From the NCBI RefSeq assembly GCF_022179085.1, contig NZ_BPQE01000023.1, positions 146,612 through 210,611 of the forward strand: DNA of 64,000 bases, written 5' to 3'. Origin of the DNA: Methylobacterium aerolatum. Lineage in GTDB: Bacteria; Pseudomonadota; Alphaproteobacteria; Rhizobiales; Beijerinckiaceae. Within the stretch, counting starts at the first letter, position 1, and the number at the start of each line of letters is the position of its first letter. Below are positions 28,097 through 36,945 of this stretch, one piece after another. Both the position numbers and the translations under genes were made by a program. The notes under the pieces are model-generated. The model did not search any database, was not told the origin of the DNA, and was given only the letters and a program-made list of their open reading frames with translations.

Positions 28097-29146
28097 TCAT
28101 CCCCGCCGCCGCCGCACGAAGCCGACGATATCCTTCGTCGCGTCCAGCGTCTCCTGCGCGATGGCCTCGGCGCGGGTGGCTCCGTCCGCCAGCACCGCCT
28201 CGATGTAAGCGGTGTCCGCCGACAGTCGCCGCATCTCCCCGGCGATGGGCGAGAGCTTGGAGACCGCGAGATCGGCGAGCGCGGGCTTGAAGGCGGAGAA
28301 CTGGGCGCCGCCGAAATCCCGCAGGACGTCCTCGCGGCTCTGGTCGGCCAGCGCCGCGTAGAGACCCACGAGGTTGTCGGCCTCCGGGCGCTCCTTCAGC
28401 CCCGTGATCTCGGAGGGAAGCGGCTCCGGGTCGGTCTTCGCCCGCCGGATCTTCTGCGCGATCGTGTCGGCATCGTCGGTGAGATTGATGCGCGAATTGT
28501 CCGAGGGATCGGACTTCGACATCTTCTTGGTGCCGTCGCGGAGCGACATCACCCGCGCCGCAGGGCCGCCGATGATCGGCTCGGTCACGGGAAAGAAGCC
28601 GCCCTCGTGGCCCTGCGCCGCGATGGAGGCGGCGAAATCGGTGTTGAACTTCTGCGCGATGTCGCGGGTCAGTTCGAGGTGCTGCTTCTGATCCTCGCCC
28701 ACGGGCACATGGGTCGCCCGGTAGGCCAGGATGTCGGCGGCCATGAGCACGGGGTAATCGTAGAGGCCGATGGAGGCGTTCTCCCGGTCCTTGCCCGCCT
28801 TCTCCTTGAACTGGGTCATGCGGTTTAGCCAACCGAGGCGGGCGACACAGTTGAAGATCCAGGCGAGTTCGGCGTGCTGCGGCACCTGGCTCTGGTTGAA
28901 GACGATGGAGCGCTTCGGATCGATTCCGGCGGCGAGGAACGCGGCCGTCACCTCGCGGATCTGGCTGCGCAAGGCCTCGGGGTCCTGCCAGACGGTGATG
29001 GCGTGGAGATCGACGACGCAGTACAGGCACTGCGCCTCGCGCGCCTGCATCTCCACGAAGCGGCGGATCGCGCCGAGGTAGTTGCCGAGGTGCAGGTTTC
29101 CGGTCGGCTGAACGCCGGAGAACACCAATTCCTTGAACGCGGCCAT
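28097..29146 (-). CDS. trpS: tryptophanyl-tRNA synthetase
   Basis: A 349-residue class I aminoacyl-tRNA synthetase. The HIGH-type signature is in [18 protein letters not shown], the KMSKS loop in [14 protein letters not shown], and [17 protein letters not shown] lies between. Length matches bacterial TrpRS. The ATG at 29146 ([14 protein letters not shown]) agrees with the family start; an in-frame extension upstream is not conserved. First gene of the trpS-HAD-tam run; a 112-bp gap separates it from the upstream glycosylase gene. Confidence 0.97.
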   Translation of the reverse strand: MAAFKELVFSGVQPTGNLHLGNYLGAIRRFVEMQAREAQCLYCVVDLHAITVWQDPEALRSQIREVTAAFLAAGIDPKRSIVFNQSQVPQHAELAWIFNCVARLGWLNRMTQFKEKAGKDRENASIGLYDYPVLMAADILAYRATHVPVGEDQKQHLELTRDIAQKFNTDFAASIAAQGHEGGFFPVTEPIIGGPAARVMSLRDGTKKMSKSDPSDNSRINLTDDADTIAQKIRRAKTDPEPLPSEITGLKERPEADNLVGLYAALADQSREDVLRDFGGAQFSAFKPALADLAVSKLSPIAGEMRRLSADTAYIEAVLADGATRAEAIAQETLDATKDIVGFVRRRRG

Positions 29147-29258
29147 CGGCGCCGATCCTGAGCGAGAGGGGCCGGGGCGTCGCATCCTCACGTCTCGCCT
29201 GCCGGGCGGCGGTTGGTTGCACCGCCGCCGCCGGGGGGTCAAGCGGCGTGACGCGACT

Positions 29259-30128
29259 TCAGGGTTCGCGCACCTCGCCCACGGCGCTGGGACAGAGATC
29301 GACGAGCACGCAGCGTCCGCAGGCGGGACGCCGGTGGTGGCAGACCTGCTGGCCGTGCATCATCAGGATTTCGTGGTTGTCGTAGAGGTCCTGCGCCGTC
29401 CAGTCGGCCGGCAGCTGGGCGAGCAACACCGCGTGAGCCGGCCCGAGGCCGACACGGGGGCCGATCAGCCCCAGGCGCCGCGCCACGCGGTGGTGATGGC
29501 TGTCGACGGGCAGCGCCCGCATCCGCAGCGACGAGAAGGACAGGACGGCCGCACTCGTCTTCGGACCGATTCCGGGGAAGGCTTCGAGCCAGCGCCGCGC
29601 CTCCTCAGGCGGGTGGTCGGCCAGGAAGTCAAGGCTGAGGTTCCCACCGGAGCGGGCCTTGATCCCCGACAGCAGGGTGCGGATGCGCGGCGCCTTCATC
29701 TCGGGCCACGTCACGCCCTGGATCGCCGCTTGGATCTCGTCGGTCCCGGCCTCCATCACCTCTTCCCAGGTCGGGAAACGGTGGCGCAACGCCTTGAAGG
29801 CTTGGCCTGAGGCCGCGTTGCGGGTCCGGTGGGACAGGATCGCCGAGACAAGTTCGGAGAGGGGGTCGCGGTCGCTGAAATAGGCGATCGGGCATTTGAA
29901 GACGGTGCAGAGTCGCCCGTGCACCACCAGGGCGAGGCTGTCCCCCTCCCGCTCGCCCACGGGCGGTGGGCCTTCGACCACGGGGGGGTGCATGAGGTTG
30001 CGCGCCGCCAACATGCCCCGCAAATCTGACGAAGCTTCGCCGCGTTCCCGGACGGGACCGGCGGCGGCAAAATGTCTCCTGCCGCGCAGGGCGAGGCCGC
30101 GCAGGGCATTCCCGGGTCCGCCGTTCAT
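29259..30128 (-). CDS. endonuclease III-like HhH-GPD DNA glycosylase with Fe-S cluster
   Basis: A 289-residue protein of the endonuclease III superfamily, distinct from the true nth at 62375. The HhH motif and catalytic Lys are in [15 protein letters not shown], the catalytic Asp in [10 protein letters not shown], and a [4Fe-4S] loop C-x6-C-x2-C-x5-C ends the protein ([17 protein letters not shown]). It has an unusual ~80-residue N-terminal extension ([28 protein letters not shown]) before the helical core. The ATG at 30128 overlaps the stop of the upstream gene (TGATG), implying coupling; later starts at MLAARN or MHPP are possible. Expected to remove oxidised or mismatched bases; specificity unknown. 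Confidence 0.85.
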   Translation of the reverse strand: MNGGPGNALRGLALRGRRHFAAAGPVRERGEASSDLRGMLAARNLMHPPVVEGPPPVGEREGDSLALVVHGRLCTVFKCPIAYFSDRDPLSELVSAILSHRTRNAASGQAFKALRHRFPTWEEVMEAGTDEIQAAIQGVTWPEMKAPRIRTLLSGIKARSGGNLSLDFLADHPPEEARRWLEAFPGIGPKTSAAVLSFSSLRMRALPVDSHHHRVARRLGLIGPRVGLGPAHAVLLAQLPADWTAQDLYDNHEILMMHGQQVCHHRRPACGRCVLVDLCPSAVGEVREP

Positions 30129-30898
30129 CACTTCACCAGGGCGTAGATGTTCACGTCTAGGGCGTCGTCCGTGCCGTCCTTCAGGTCGGTCACATATTCC
30201 TCCATGAAGCGGTCCTGCACCACGATGTCCTTGGCATCGAGATAGGCCGTCAGGGTCTCGTAGGTGCCGTCGATCGACTCGTAGGACCCGTGGTGGGCGA
30301 AGCGCAGGGCCTTGCCCGCCGGAGTGGTGCCGAAGCGGAGCCCGTCGGCCGGGGCGGGCGGGGCGGGCGACGGCGCGGCGGCCACGGGGATCATCGCCTC
30401 GAACTCGAAACCGTCGTCCTCCGTCTTGGTGAAGACGGAGAGGGGCCGGCCGGCCGGCTTGATTCCGTCCTTGGCGAGGTCCGCCTCGATCTGCGCGAAG
30501 GCCTTGCGCAGGGCCGTTACGGCATCTTCCCATTTCGCCTTCCCCGGGAGGATCGCGGCGGGCTTGGCCGGCAGCGTCACCTCGTCCACGTCGCCCGGCT
30601 CGCCCGGCTTGTCGGCCAGCGTCGGACGGTCCGGGCTCGCGGCGCCGGCCTGTCCCGCCGGGGGCGGGTTCACCGCCTGCTGCGGGGCCGGTGCCGCGCT
30701 CTTGTCGGGGTCGGCGGGAGGATTCGGCGCCGTGGTCGTCGGGAGCGGATTCGTCTGCGCGGGGGAGGGGGCCGTGGAGGTCGGCGGCTGCTGCGCCGCG
30801 ACCGGCCACGCCAGCGGTCCCGCCAGGATGGCGCCGACGGCGAGGCGGAGACCGAGGGAGCCGAGAGCGCGGCGACGAAGGGCGGTGCGACGGGTCAC
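30128..30898 (-). CDS. exported GyrI-like/effector-binding domain protein with Pro-rich linker
   Basis: A 256-residue protein. The GTG start at 30898 follows CGGAG and gives a signal peptide (MTRRTALRRRALGSLGLRLAVGAILAGPLAWPVAAQ, split here by positions 1-36). Residues about 37-110 are rich in Pro, Ala and Thr, a likely flexible linker. Residues about 115-256 form a GyrI-like small-molecule-binding domain (RPLSVFTKTEDDGFEFEAMI...GKALRFAHHGSYESIDGTYETLTAYLDAK). This domain normally occurs in cytoplasmic regulators or toxin inhibitors, so export is unusual. It is translationally coupled to the endonuclease III-like gene. Ligand unknown. Confidence 0.78.
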   Translation of the reverse strand: MTRRTALRRRALGSLGLRLAVGAILAGPLAWPVAAQQPPTSTAPSPAQTNPLPTTTAPNPPADPDKSAAPAPQQAVNPPPAGQAGAASPDRPTLADKPGEPGDVDEVTLPAKPAAILPGKAKWEDAVTALRKAFAQIEADLAKDGIKPAGRPLSVFTKTEDDGFEFEAMIPVAAAPSPAPPAPADGLRFGTTPAGKALRFAHHGSYESIDGTYETLTAYLDAKDIVVQDRFMEEYVTDLKDGTDDALDVNIYALVK

Positions 30899-31114
30899 GA
30901 CGGTGCTCCGGAGACCCCGGCGACTCGATTGTCCGGGGCCGGCGCGTACCGTAATCGCGTTCCGCGCCCCTCGCGAGGGCGTCCGCGATGACGGCCCGAG
31001 GTTGCGGCGAATTGGCAACGCACCGAGCCCCCTCGCGCCGGGCCGCGGGGTTTGCCATAAGCCCCCTTTCCCGAAGCCGACCCCGATCCCACCGGCTCAT
31101 CCACGAGCGCAACC

Positions 31115-32005
31115 ATGAGTGCACTCGCCCATCGGCGTTTTCTGAAGATGCACGGCGCCGGCAACGCCATCGTCGTGCTCGACCTGCGGGGCAGCGCGAT
31201 CCGCGTCTCGTCCGAGGAGGCGCGGGCCATCGCGGGCGATCCGGCGTCCAGCTTCGACCAGCTGATGGTCGTGCACGATCCCGCGAGCGCGGGCACCGAC
31301 GCCTTCATGCGCATCTACAACACGGACGGATCCGAGTCGGGCGCCTGCGGCAACGGCACCCGCTGCGTCGCCTACGCCATGATGGACGATCCGGTGATGG
31401 CCCGTCCGGCCGAGGGCGGGCGCCTTCTCTTGGAGACGAAGGCGGGCCGGGTCGGCGTGCGGCGGAACTCCGAGAAGTCCTTCACGGTGGATATGGGCCG
31501 CCCCCTCCTGAAGTGGGACGAGATCCCGCTAGCCGAGCCGTTCCCCGACACCCGCCGCATCGAACTGCAGGTCGGCCCCATCGATGCGCCGGTCCTGCAC
31601 TCGCCCGGCGTCGTGAACATGGGCAATCCCCACGCGGTGTTCTTCGTGTCCGAGGATCCCGACACCTACGACCTCGCCCGGATCGGGCCGCTTCTGGAGA
31701 ACCACCCGGTCTTTCCCGAGCGCGCGAACATCTCCGTGGCGCAGGTGCGCGGCCGGGAAGCGATCAAGCTCCGCGTCTGGGAGCGGGGCGCGGGCCTGAC
31801 GTTGGCCTGCGGCACCGCCGCCTGCGCCACCGTGGTGGCCGCCTCGCGCCTGCGCATGATCGGCCGTCAGGCCACGGTGAGCCTGCCCGGCGGAAACCTC
31901 ATCGTCGAGTGGCGCGCGGACGACCACGTCCTGATGACCGGTCCCGTCGCCCTCGTGGCCGAGGGCACGCTCTCGCCGGACCTGTTCGCCGGGCTCGGCG
32001 GATGA
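31115..32005 (+). CDS. dapF: diaminopimelate epimerase
   Basis: A 296-residue cofactor-independent epimerase converting LL- to meso-diaminopimelate for lysine and peptidoglycan. The two catalytic cysteines lie in [10 protein letters not shown] (Cys78) and [13 protein letters not shown]. Other blocks are [34 protein letters not shown] and ERGAGLT. Length is slightly above the usual 275. The ATG at 31115 fits the family start. It overlaps mtaB by four bases (ATGA). The 216 bp upstream is a divergent promoter region shared with the GyrI-like gene. Confidence 0.97.
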   Translation: MSALAHRRFLKMHGAGNAIVVLDLRGSAIRVSSEEARAIAGDPASSFDQLMVVHDPASAGTDAFMRIYNTDGSESGACGNGTRCVAYAMMDDPVMARPAEGGRLLLETKAGRVGVRRNSEKSFTVDMGRPLLKWDEIPLAEPFPDTRRIELQVGPIDAPVLHSPGVVNMGNPHAVFFVSEDPDTYDLARIGPLLENHPVFPERANISVAQVRGREAIKLRVWERGAGLTLACGTAACATVVAASRLRMIGRQATVSLPGGNLIVEWRADDHVLMTGPVALVAEGTLSPDLFAGLGG

Positions 32006-33225
32006 GCGTCGAGACCCTGACCTTCGGCTGCCGCCTCAACACCGTCGAGACGGAGGCGATGCGCCGCCTCGCGGCGGTCGACGGGCGGCGGCGGATCGTC
32101 GTGAACACCTGCGCGGTGACGGAGGAGGCCGGGCGGCAGGCCCGGAAGGCGATCCGCCGGGCTGCGAGGGCCGAGCCCGGCGCGGAGATCGTCGTCACCG
32201 GCTGCGGCGCCGAGGTGGAGACCGAAGCCTATCGCGCCATGCCGGAGGTCTCCCGCCTTCTCGGCAACGCCGAGAAGCTGAGGCCGGCGGCCTGGGCGGG
32301 CGAGGGCGAGGGGCCCGGCGCGGTCATGGCGGCCCGCACGGCGGAGGCCCCCTCCGTCGCCGCCATGGAGGGTCACACCCGCACCTTCGTGCCCGTGCAG
32401 AACGGCTGCGACCACCGCTGTACCTTCTGCGTCATTCCCTTTGGCCGGGGCAATTCCCGCTCGGTCGAGGCGGGCGCCGTCGTGGAGCAAGTCCGGCGGA
32501 TCGTGGAGGCTGGCGGGCGCGAAGTGGTCCTGACGGGGGTCGATCTCACCGCCTACGGACGCGATCTCGACGGGAATGCGCGGCTCGGCACCCTCGTCCG
32601 CCGCATCCTGCGCGAGGTTCCCGGCCTCGCCCGGCTGCGCCTGTCCTCCATCGATTCGGTCGAAGTGGACGAGGCCCTGTTGGAGGCCATTGCCACCGAG
32701 GCGCGGCTGATGCCGCACCTGCACCTCTCCCTCCAGGCGGGCGACGACCTCATCCTCAAGCGGATGAAGCGGCGCCACTCCCGGGAGGATGCGATCCGCT
32801 TCTGCGCCCAGGCGCGGGCGGCCCGCCCCGGCTTGGTCTTCGGCGCCGACCTCATCGCCGGGTTTCCCACGGAGACCGAGGCGCAGTTCGCCAACTCCCT
32901 CGCCCTGGTCGAGGAATGCGGCCTGACTCATCTCCACGTCTTCCCCTATTCGCCCCGCCCCGGCACTCCGGCGGCGCGGATGCCCGCCGTCGCGCCGGAC
33001 CGCATTCGCGAGCGCGCCGCACGGCTGCGGCAGGCGGGCGACGAGGCCCGCTCCCGACACCTCGCGGCCCAGGTCGGCAAGCGCGTGCGGGTTCTCGCGG
33101 AGCGCGGCGGGGTCGGTCGCGCGGAGGATTTCACGCCGGTGCGGCTGGCCGCCGGGGTCGAGGCGGGATCGATCCTCGACGTGGCGATCGCCGGTCACGA
33201 CGGATCGCGGCTGCTGGCGGCGTGA
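32002..33225 (+). CDS. mtaB: tRNA t6A37 methylthiotransferase (radical SAM)
   Basis: A 407-residue MiaB/MtaB-type enzyme that adds a methylthio group to t6A37 of tRNAs. The N-terminal UPF0004 domain has three cluster cysteines ([23 protein letters not shown]). The radical SAM domain has [15 protein letters not shown] (CxxxCxxC). A C-terminal TRAM-like region (residues about 345-407) ends the protein. CRLNTVE rather than CQMN favours MtaB over MiaB. Start at 32002 lies in the ATGA overlap with dapF, so both are co-translated; this pair is common in alphaproteobacteria. Confidence 0.92.
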   Translation: MSVETLTFGCRLNTVETEAMRRLAAVDGRRRIVVNTCAVTEEAGRQARKAIRRAARAEPGAEIVVTGCGAEVETEAYRAMPEVSRLLGNAEKLRPAAWAGEGEGPGAVMAARTAEAPSVAAMEGHTRTFVPVQNGCDHRCTFCVIPFGRGNSRSVEAGAVVEQVRRIVEAGGREVVLTGVDLTAYGRDLDGNARLGTLVRRILREVPGLARLRLSSIDSVEVDEALLEAIATEARLMPHLHLSLQAGDDLILKRMKRRHSREDAIRFCAQARAARPGLVFGADLIAGFPTETEAQFANSLALVEECGLTHLHVFPYSPRPGTPAARMPAVAPDRIRERAARLRQAGDEARSRHLAAQVGKRVRVLAERGGVGRAEDFTPVRLAAGVEAGSILDVAIAGHDGSRLLAA

Positions 33226-33265
33226 GGGTCGATGGTCGGCGCGGCACGGCTTTCAGCGATACGCG

Positions 33266-33355
33266 GTCATTGCGAGCGCAGCGAAGCAATCCAGAGATGC
33301 GCATCGTTTGGAAGCGTCCCGCTGCCCTGGGTTGCTTCGCTGCGCTCGCAATGAC
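33266..33355. repeat. dispersed 90-bp inverted repeat, copy 6 (best conserved)
   Basis: The arms 33266-33289 and 33332-33355 are perfectly complementary over 24 bp; the left arm begins GTCATTGCGAGCGCAGCGAA. A 42-bp spacer separates them. It sits in the 152-bp convergent gap between mtaB and the pseudouridine synthase gene and could act as a two-way terminator. Confidence 0.9.
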
Positions 33356-33377
33356 GGGTTCGCTCGACGAGGGCCGT

Positions 33378-34061
33378 TCAGTGTTCGGCCAATCCGGTCT
33401 GTCGCAGCGCCTCCGCCATATGACCCGGCACCGGCGCCTCGACCGTGATGGCCTCGCGCTTCGGATAGAGGGGGATCGACAGGGAGCGGGCGTGCAGATG
33501 CAGCGCGCTGCCCCGGGGCGCGCCGCCGTAGATCGGATCGCCGAGGATCGGCCAGCCGGATTCGGCGCAGTGCACGCGCAACTGGTGCGTGCGCCCCGTG
33601 ACCGGCTTCAGGGCGAGCCATGTCAACCCGTCGCCTCGACCGAGCACCTGCCAATGGGTGAGGGAGGGGTCGCCCGCCGGATCGGCCTTCATCCACCACG
33701 ACCGGGGGTCGGGGGAGCGGCGGGCGAGGGCGAGGTCGATGGAGCCCTCCTCCTCCGCCGGCCCACCGGACACGACCGCCCAGTAGGTCTTGTCGATGGC
33801 ATTGCCGGAAAACAGCTTTCCGAGCCGGGCGAGGGCCTTGGCATGGCGGCCCAGCGCGAGACATCCCGACGTGTCGCGGTCCAGGCGGTGAGCCGCCTCC
33901 GGCCGACGCGGCAGGCCGAAGCGGAGGCCGTCGAGGTGGTCGGTCAGCGTCTCCCCACCGCGGGGGCCCGGATGCACGGGCAATCCCGCCGGCTTGTCGA
34001 TGACGAGCAGGAGGGCATCGCGGTAGAGCAGGCGCGCGCCTATGTCGTGGAGCGTAGACAT
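33378..34061 (-). CDS. RluA family pseudouridine synthase
   Basis: A 227-residue pseudouridine synthase of the RluA family. The catalytic aspartate is in EAAHRLDRDTSGCLALGR; other blocks are VIDKPAGLPVHPG, KTYWAVVSG and PVTGRTHQLRVHCAESGWPILGDPIYGG. No S4 domain is present, so it is a short form (RluA or TruC-like) modifying uridines in rRNA or tRNA. I prefer the ATG at 34061; a GTG four codons upstream (34073) lacks a ribosome binding site. Divergent from ftsY with only 44 bp between the starts. Confidence 0.9.
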   Translation of the reverse strand: MSTLHDIGARLLYRDALLLVIDKPAGLPVHPGPRGGETLTDHLDGLRFGLPRRPEAAHRLDRDTSGCLALGRHAKALARLGKLFSGNAIDKTYWAVVSGGPAEEEGSIDLALARRSPDPRSWWMKADPAGDPSLTHWQVLGRGDGLTWLALKPVTGRTHQLRVHCAESGWPILGDPIYGGAPRGSALHLHARSLSIPLYPKREAITVEAPVPGHMAEALRQTGLAEH

Positions 34062-34105
34062 CGGTCCCGGCACATGCGCCGGAATCGTCCGGAATGCGAG
34101 GGTTT

Positions 34106-35440
34106 ATGACGAGCGAGGACAAGCCGGGCTGGTTCGGCCGCCTGTTCGGGCGGAAGGGCAAGGACGAGGCTCCGGCCGATGCGTCCGAGACGCCGGAGGC
34201 CGGAGCCGCCGCCTCTCCCTCCGAGGGCGATCCCGATTACGCCACCGGCTCCGAGGACGTCTCGCACGTGCCCCTGCCGGAGGACGATCCGGCGAGCGAG
34301 GTCACGGAGGGGGCCGACCTCCTGCCCATCGAGGGACAGGACGAGCGCCCGCCGGCCGGCACGGCGGGGGATGAGCCTGCCCATGGGGCCGATCCCGCCG
34401 ACTCGGGTAGCCTCGACCGGGAGCCCGTGGTCGAGCCTCAGCCCGACATCCAGCCGACCGACGCGGCGGCGGCGCTCGCCCACGATGCCGGGGCGGGCCC
34501 GCAGCGCGAGCCGGAGGCGAAGGGCTGGTGGAACCGCCTCACCTCCGGGATGAAGCGCACCTCGACAGCCCTCTCCGACCGGGTGACCGGGCTGTTCACC
34601 AAGCGCAAGCTCGACGCGACCACCCTGGAGGATCTGGAGGACGCCCTGATCCAGGCCGATTTCGGCCTGGAGACCGCGATGCGGATCTCGGAAGCCGTCG
34701 GCAAGGGGCGCTACGAGAAGGGCATCTCGCCCGACGAGGTGCGCGCCATCCTCGCCACGGAGGTGGAGCGGGCGCTGGAGCCGGTGGCGAAGCCCCTCGA
34801 CCTCGATCCCGCGCGCAAGCCCTTCGTAATCCTCACGGTGGGGGTCAACGGCGCGGGCAAGACGACGACATTGGGCAAGCTCGCCTCCAAGTACCGGGCG
34901 GAGGGCCGCTCGGTGATGCTGGCGGCGGGCGACACGTTCCGCGCCGCGGCCATCGACCAGCTCAAGGTCTGGGGTGCGCGCACCGGTACCCCCGTAGTGA
35001 GCGGCGCGCAGGGGGCGGATGCGGCGGGCCTCGCCTTCGACGCTCTCAAGCAGGCGCAGGCGGCGGGCACCGACATCCTGCTCATCGACACCGCCGGTCG
35101 CCTGCAGAACAAGACCGGCCTGATGGCCGAACTGGAGAAGATCGTCCGCGTCCTGCGCAAGCAGGATGCGGAGGCGCCGCACGCGACGCTGTTGATCCTC
35201 GATGCGACCGTGGGGCAGAACGCGCTCTCGCAGGTGGAGCTGTTCTCGCAGGCGGCGCCGATCACCGGCTTGGTCATGACCAAGCTCGACGGCACCGCGC
35301 GGGGCGGGATCCTCGTGGCGCTCGCCGCGAAGTTCGGCCTGCCCGTCCACTTCATCGGAGTCGGCGAAGGGGTCGAGGATCTCGAACCCTTCACCGCCCG
35401 CGATTTCGCCCGGGCCGTCGCCGGCCTCGAACAGAACTAA
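34106..35440 (+). CDS. ftsY: signal recognition particle receptor FtsY
   Basis: A 444-residue SRP-receptor GTPase. An acidic, low-complexity A domain (residues about 20-150) is followed by the N domain helices (TTLEDLEDALIQADFG) and the G domain: GVNGAGKTTTLGKLA (P loop), AAGDTFRAAAIDQL, LIDTAGRLQNK, TKLDGTARGG, and the C-terminal GVGEGVEDLEPFTARDFARAV. It docks ribosome-SRP complexes to the membrane. Two starts are possible, 34094 and 34106; the latter has CGAGGG ahead. yciB follows after 8 bp and is likely co-transcribed. Confidence 0.97.
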   Translation: MTSEDKPGWFGRLFGRKGKDEAPADASETPEAGAAASPSEGDPDYATGSEDVSHVPLPEDDPASEVTEGADLLPIEGQDERPPAGTAGDEPAHGADPADSGSLDREPVVEPQPDIQPTDAAAALAHDAGAGPQREPEAKGWWNRLTSGMKRTSTALSDRVTGLFTKRKLDATTLEDLEDALIQADFGLETAMRISEAVGKGRYEKGISPDEVRAILATEVERALEPVAKPLDLDPARKPFVILTVGVNGAGKTTTLGKLASKYRAEGRSVMLAAGDTFRAAAIDQLKVWGARTGTPVVSGAQGADAAGLAFDALKQAQAAGTDILLIDTAGRLQNKTGLMAELEKIVRVLRKQDAEAPHATLLILDATVGQNALSQVELFSQAAPITGLVMTKLDGTARGGILVALAAKFGLPVHFIGVGEGVEDLEPFTARDFARAVAGLEQN

Positions 35441-35448
35441 GCGCCACG

Positions 35449-36057
35449 ATGCAGATCGAATCCGTTCCCCCGCGCAGGCACCTGCCGCCGCTAGCCAAGC
35501 TGGCCCTGGAAATGGGGCCCCTGGTCCTGTTCTTCCTCACAAACGCCTTCGGCGAGCGGTTCGGCCTCATCGACGATCAGGCGACCTACGCGGCGATCGG
35601 GCTGTTCGTCGGGGCGACGATCGTCTCCCTGGCGATCCACTTCGCGCTCCTGCGGCGCATCCCGATCATGCCGCTGGTTTCGGGCGTCGTGGTGCTGGTC
35701 TTCGGCGGCCTTGCCCTGGCGCTGCGCGACAAGACCTTCTTCGTCATCAAGCCGACGATCGTGAACGGGCTGTTCGGGGTGATCCTCCTCGGCGGGCTGC
35801 TGTTCCGCAAGGCGCTGCTCTCGGTCGTGCTCGACAGCGTCTTCGCCCTCACCGAGGAGGGCTGGCGGCAGCTCACGCTGCGGTGGGGCCTCTTCTTCCT
35901 GTTCCTCGCCGGGCTCAACGAGGTGATCTGGCGGACGCAGGACTACGAGTTCTGGGTGAAGTTCAAGGTCTTCGGCATCATGCCGATCACCGTCCTGTTC
36001 GCCCTGGCGCAGACACCGCTCCTGATGAAGTACGAGAAGAAGCAGCCGGACGCCTGA
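35449..36057 (+). CDS. yciB: inner membrane septation protein A family
   Basis: A 202-residue integral membrane protein of the YciB/IspZ family. Five to six hydrophobic helices are visible (GPLVLFFLTNAFGERFG, AIGLFVGATIVSLAIHF, MPLVSGVVVLVFGGLAL, GLFGVILLGGLLF, LFFLFLAGLNEVIWR, MPITVLFALAQTPLL). The family links to cell-envelope synthesis and division, with loss affecting septation in Shigella. Located eight bases after ftsY, a common alphaproteobacterial arrangement, in the run dapF-mtaB / ftsY-yciB / ccm. Confidence 0.93.
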   Translation: MQIESVPPRRHLPPLAKLALEMGPLVLFFLTNAFGERFGLIDDQATYAAIGLFVGATIVSLAIHFALLRRIPIMPLVSGVVVLVFGGLALALRDKTFFVIKPTIVNGLFGVILLGGLLFRKALLSVVLDSVFALTEEGWRQLTLRWGLFFLFLAGLNEVIWRTQDYEFWVKFKVFGIMPITVLFALAQTPLLMKYEKKQPDA

Positions 36058-36065
36058 CATCCTCC

Positions 36066-36155
36066 GTCATCGCGAGCGGAGCGAAGCGATCCAGCGCAGC
36101 GGCCCGTCTCCCGCCAAGGCGCATCCCCGGATTGCTTCGCACCGCTCGCATCGGC
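36066..36155. repeat. dispersed ~90-bp inverted repeat, copy 7
   Basis: Left arm GTCATCGCGAGCGGAGCGAA (36066 onward) faces right arm GGATTGCTTCGC...GCTCGCATCGGC, ending about 36155. It lies in the 129-bp convergent gap between yciB and ccmG. Confidence 0.7.
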
Positions 36156-36186
36156 GGTTGCGCGTCGTCACGGGCGTATCCGGGCG

Positions 36187-36795
36187 TCAGCGCGCCTCGG
36201 CCACCTTCCCCGCCGCGCGGATCCGCGCGAGCACACTCGCAAAGTTCTCCGGCGTCAGGATGCCGACGATCTTGTCGCGGATGATGCCGTCGGGGCCGAC
36301 GATGAAGGTCTCGGGCACGCCGTAGACACCGAGATCGATGGCGGCGCGGCCATCCGCGTCGGCGCCCACCGCCGCGAAGGGCACGCCATGCCGGTCGAGG
36401 AACCTCTTGCCGGCGGCGGGGTCCGGCTCCTTGTAATCGATGCCGACGAGGCGGATGCCGGGCTCGCGGGCGAGCCGCATCAGCATCGGGTGCTCCACTT
36501 GGCAGGGCGCGCACCACGAGGCGAAGACGTTGAGAACGGTGATGCCGCCCTTGAAGTCGGCCGGCGCGAGGCCGGGCACCGGCGCCCCGTCCTTGGCGAG
36601 TCCCGGCACCGCCGGCAGCGCAAAGGTGGGGACCGGCTTGCCGATCATGGCCGAAGGCAGGGCCGCCGGATCCGCGCCCGAGCGCAGCCGCACGAACATC
36701 GCCCCCGCCAGGACGGCGAAGACCAGCACGGGCAAGATCAGCAGCAGGGAGCGGCGGCCGGTGCCCGCATTGGCCTCGGTCTCCGGGCCGTTCAC
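36187..36795 (-). CDS. ccmG: thiol:disulfide interchange protein CcmG/DsbE
   Basis: A 202-residue membrane-anchored thioredoxin-like reductase of cytochrome c maturation. One N-terminal helix (SLLLILPVLVFAVLAGAMFV) anchors it; the periplasmic domain has the active site WCAPC in LNVFASWCAPCQVEHPM, GIDYKE and the cis-Pro in GVPETFIVGPDG. It reduces apocytochrome c cysteines for heme attachment. The GTG start at 36795 overlaps the ccmD stop by three to four bases (GTGA), showing coupling in the ccmC-ccmD-ccmG operon. Confidence 0.95.
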   Translation of the reverse strand: MNGPETEANAGTGRRSLLLILPVLVFAVLAGAMFVRLRSGADPAALPSAMIGKPVPTFALPAVPGLAKDGAPVPGLAPADFKGGITVLNVFASWCAPCQVEHPMLMRLAREPGIRLVGIDYKEPDPAAGKRFLDRHGVPFAAVGADADGRAAIDLGVYGVPETFIVGPDGIIRDKIVGILTPENFASVLARIRAAGKVAEAR

Positions 36796-36938
36796 CGCCG
36801 CTCCTCCCCGAAACGCTTCAGCGCGCGGGTCTGTGCGGCGCGGTCGCGCAGGGCGTTGGCCACGAGCCCTCCGAGAATCAGCGCCGTGAAAGCATAGGCG
36901 GCGACGATGAAGCCGCCGTGGGTCCCGAGATCGAACAT
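36792..36938 (-). CDS. ccmD: heme exporter protein CcmD
   Basis: A 48-residue protein reading MFDLGTHGGFIVAAYAFTAL, with one membrane helix followed by a basic, arginine-rich tail (RDRAAQTRALKRFGEERR). This is the standard CcmD form: a small subunit that helps release holo-CcmE from the CcmABC complex. It lies between ccmC (gap seven bases) and ccmG (overlap), exactly its usual position, which makes the call firm despite the size. ATG at 36938. Confidence 0.93.
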   Translation of the reverse strand: MFDLGTHGGFIVAAYAFTALILGGLVANALRDRAAQTRALKRFGEERR

Positions 36939-36945
36939 CGGTGGC

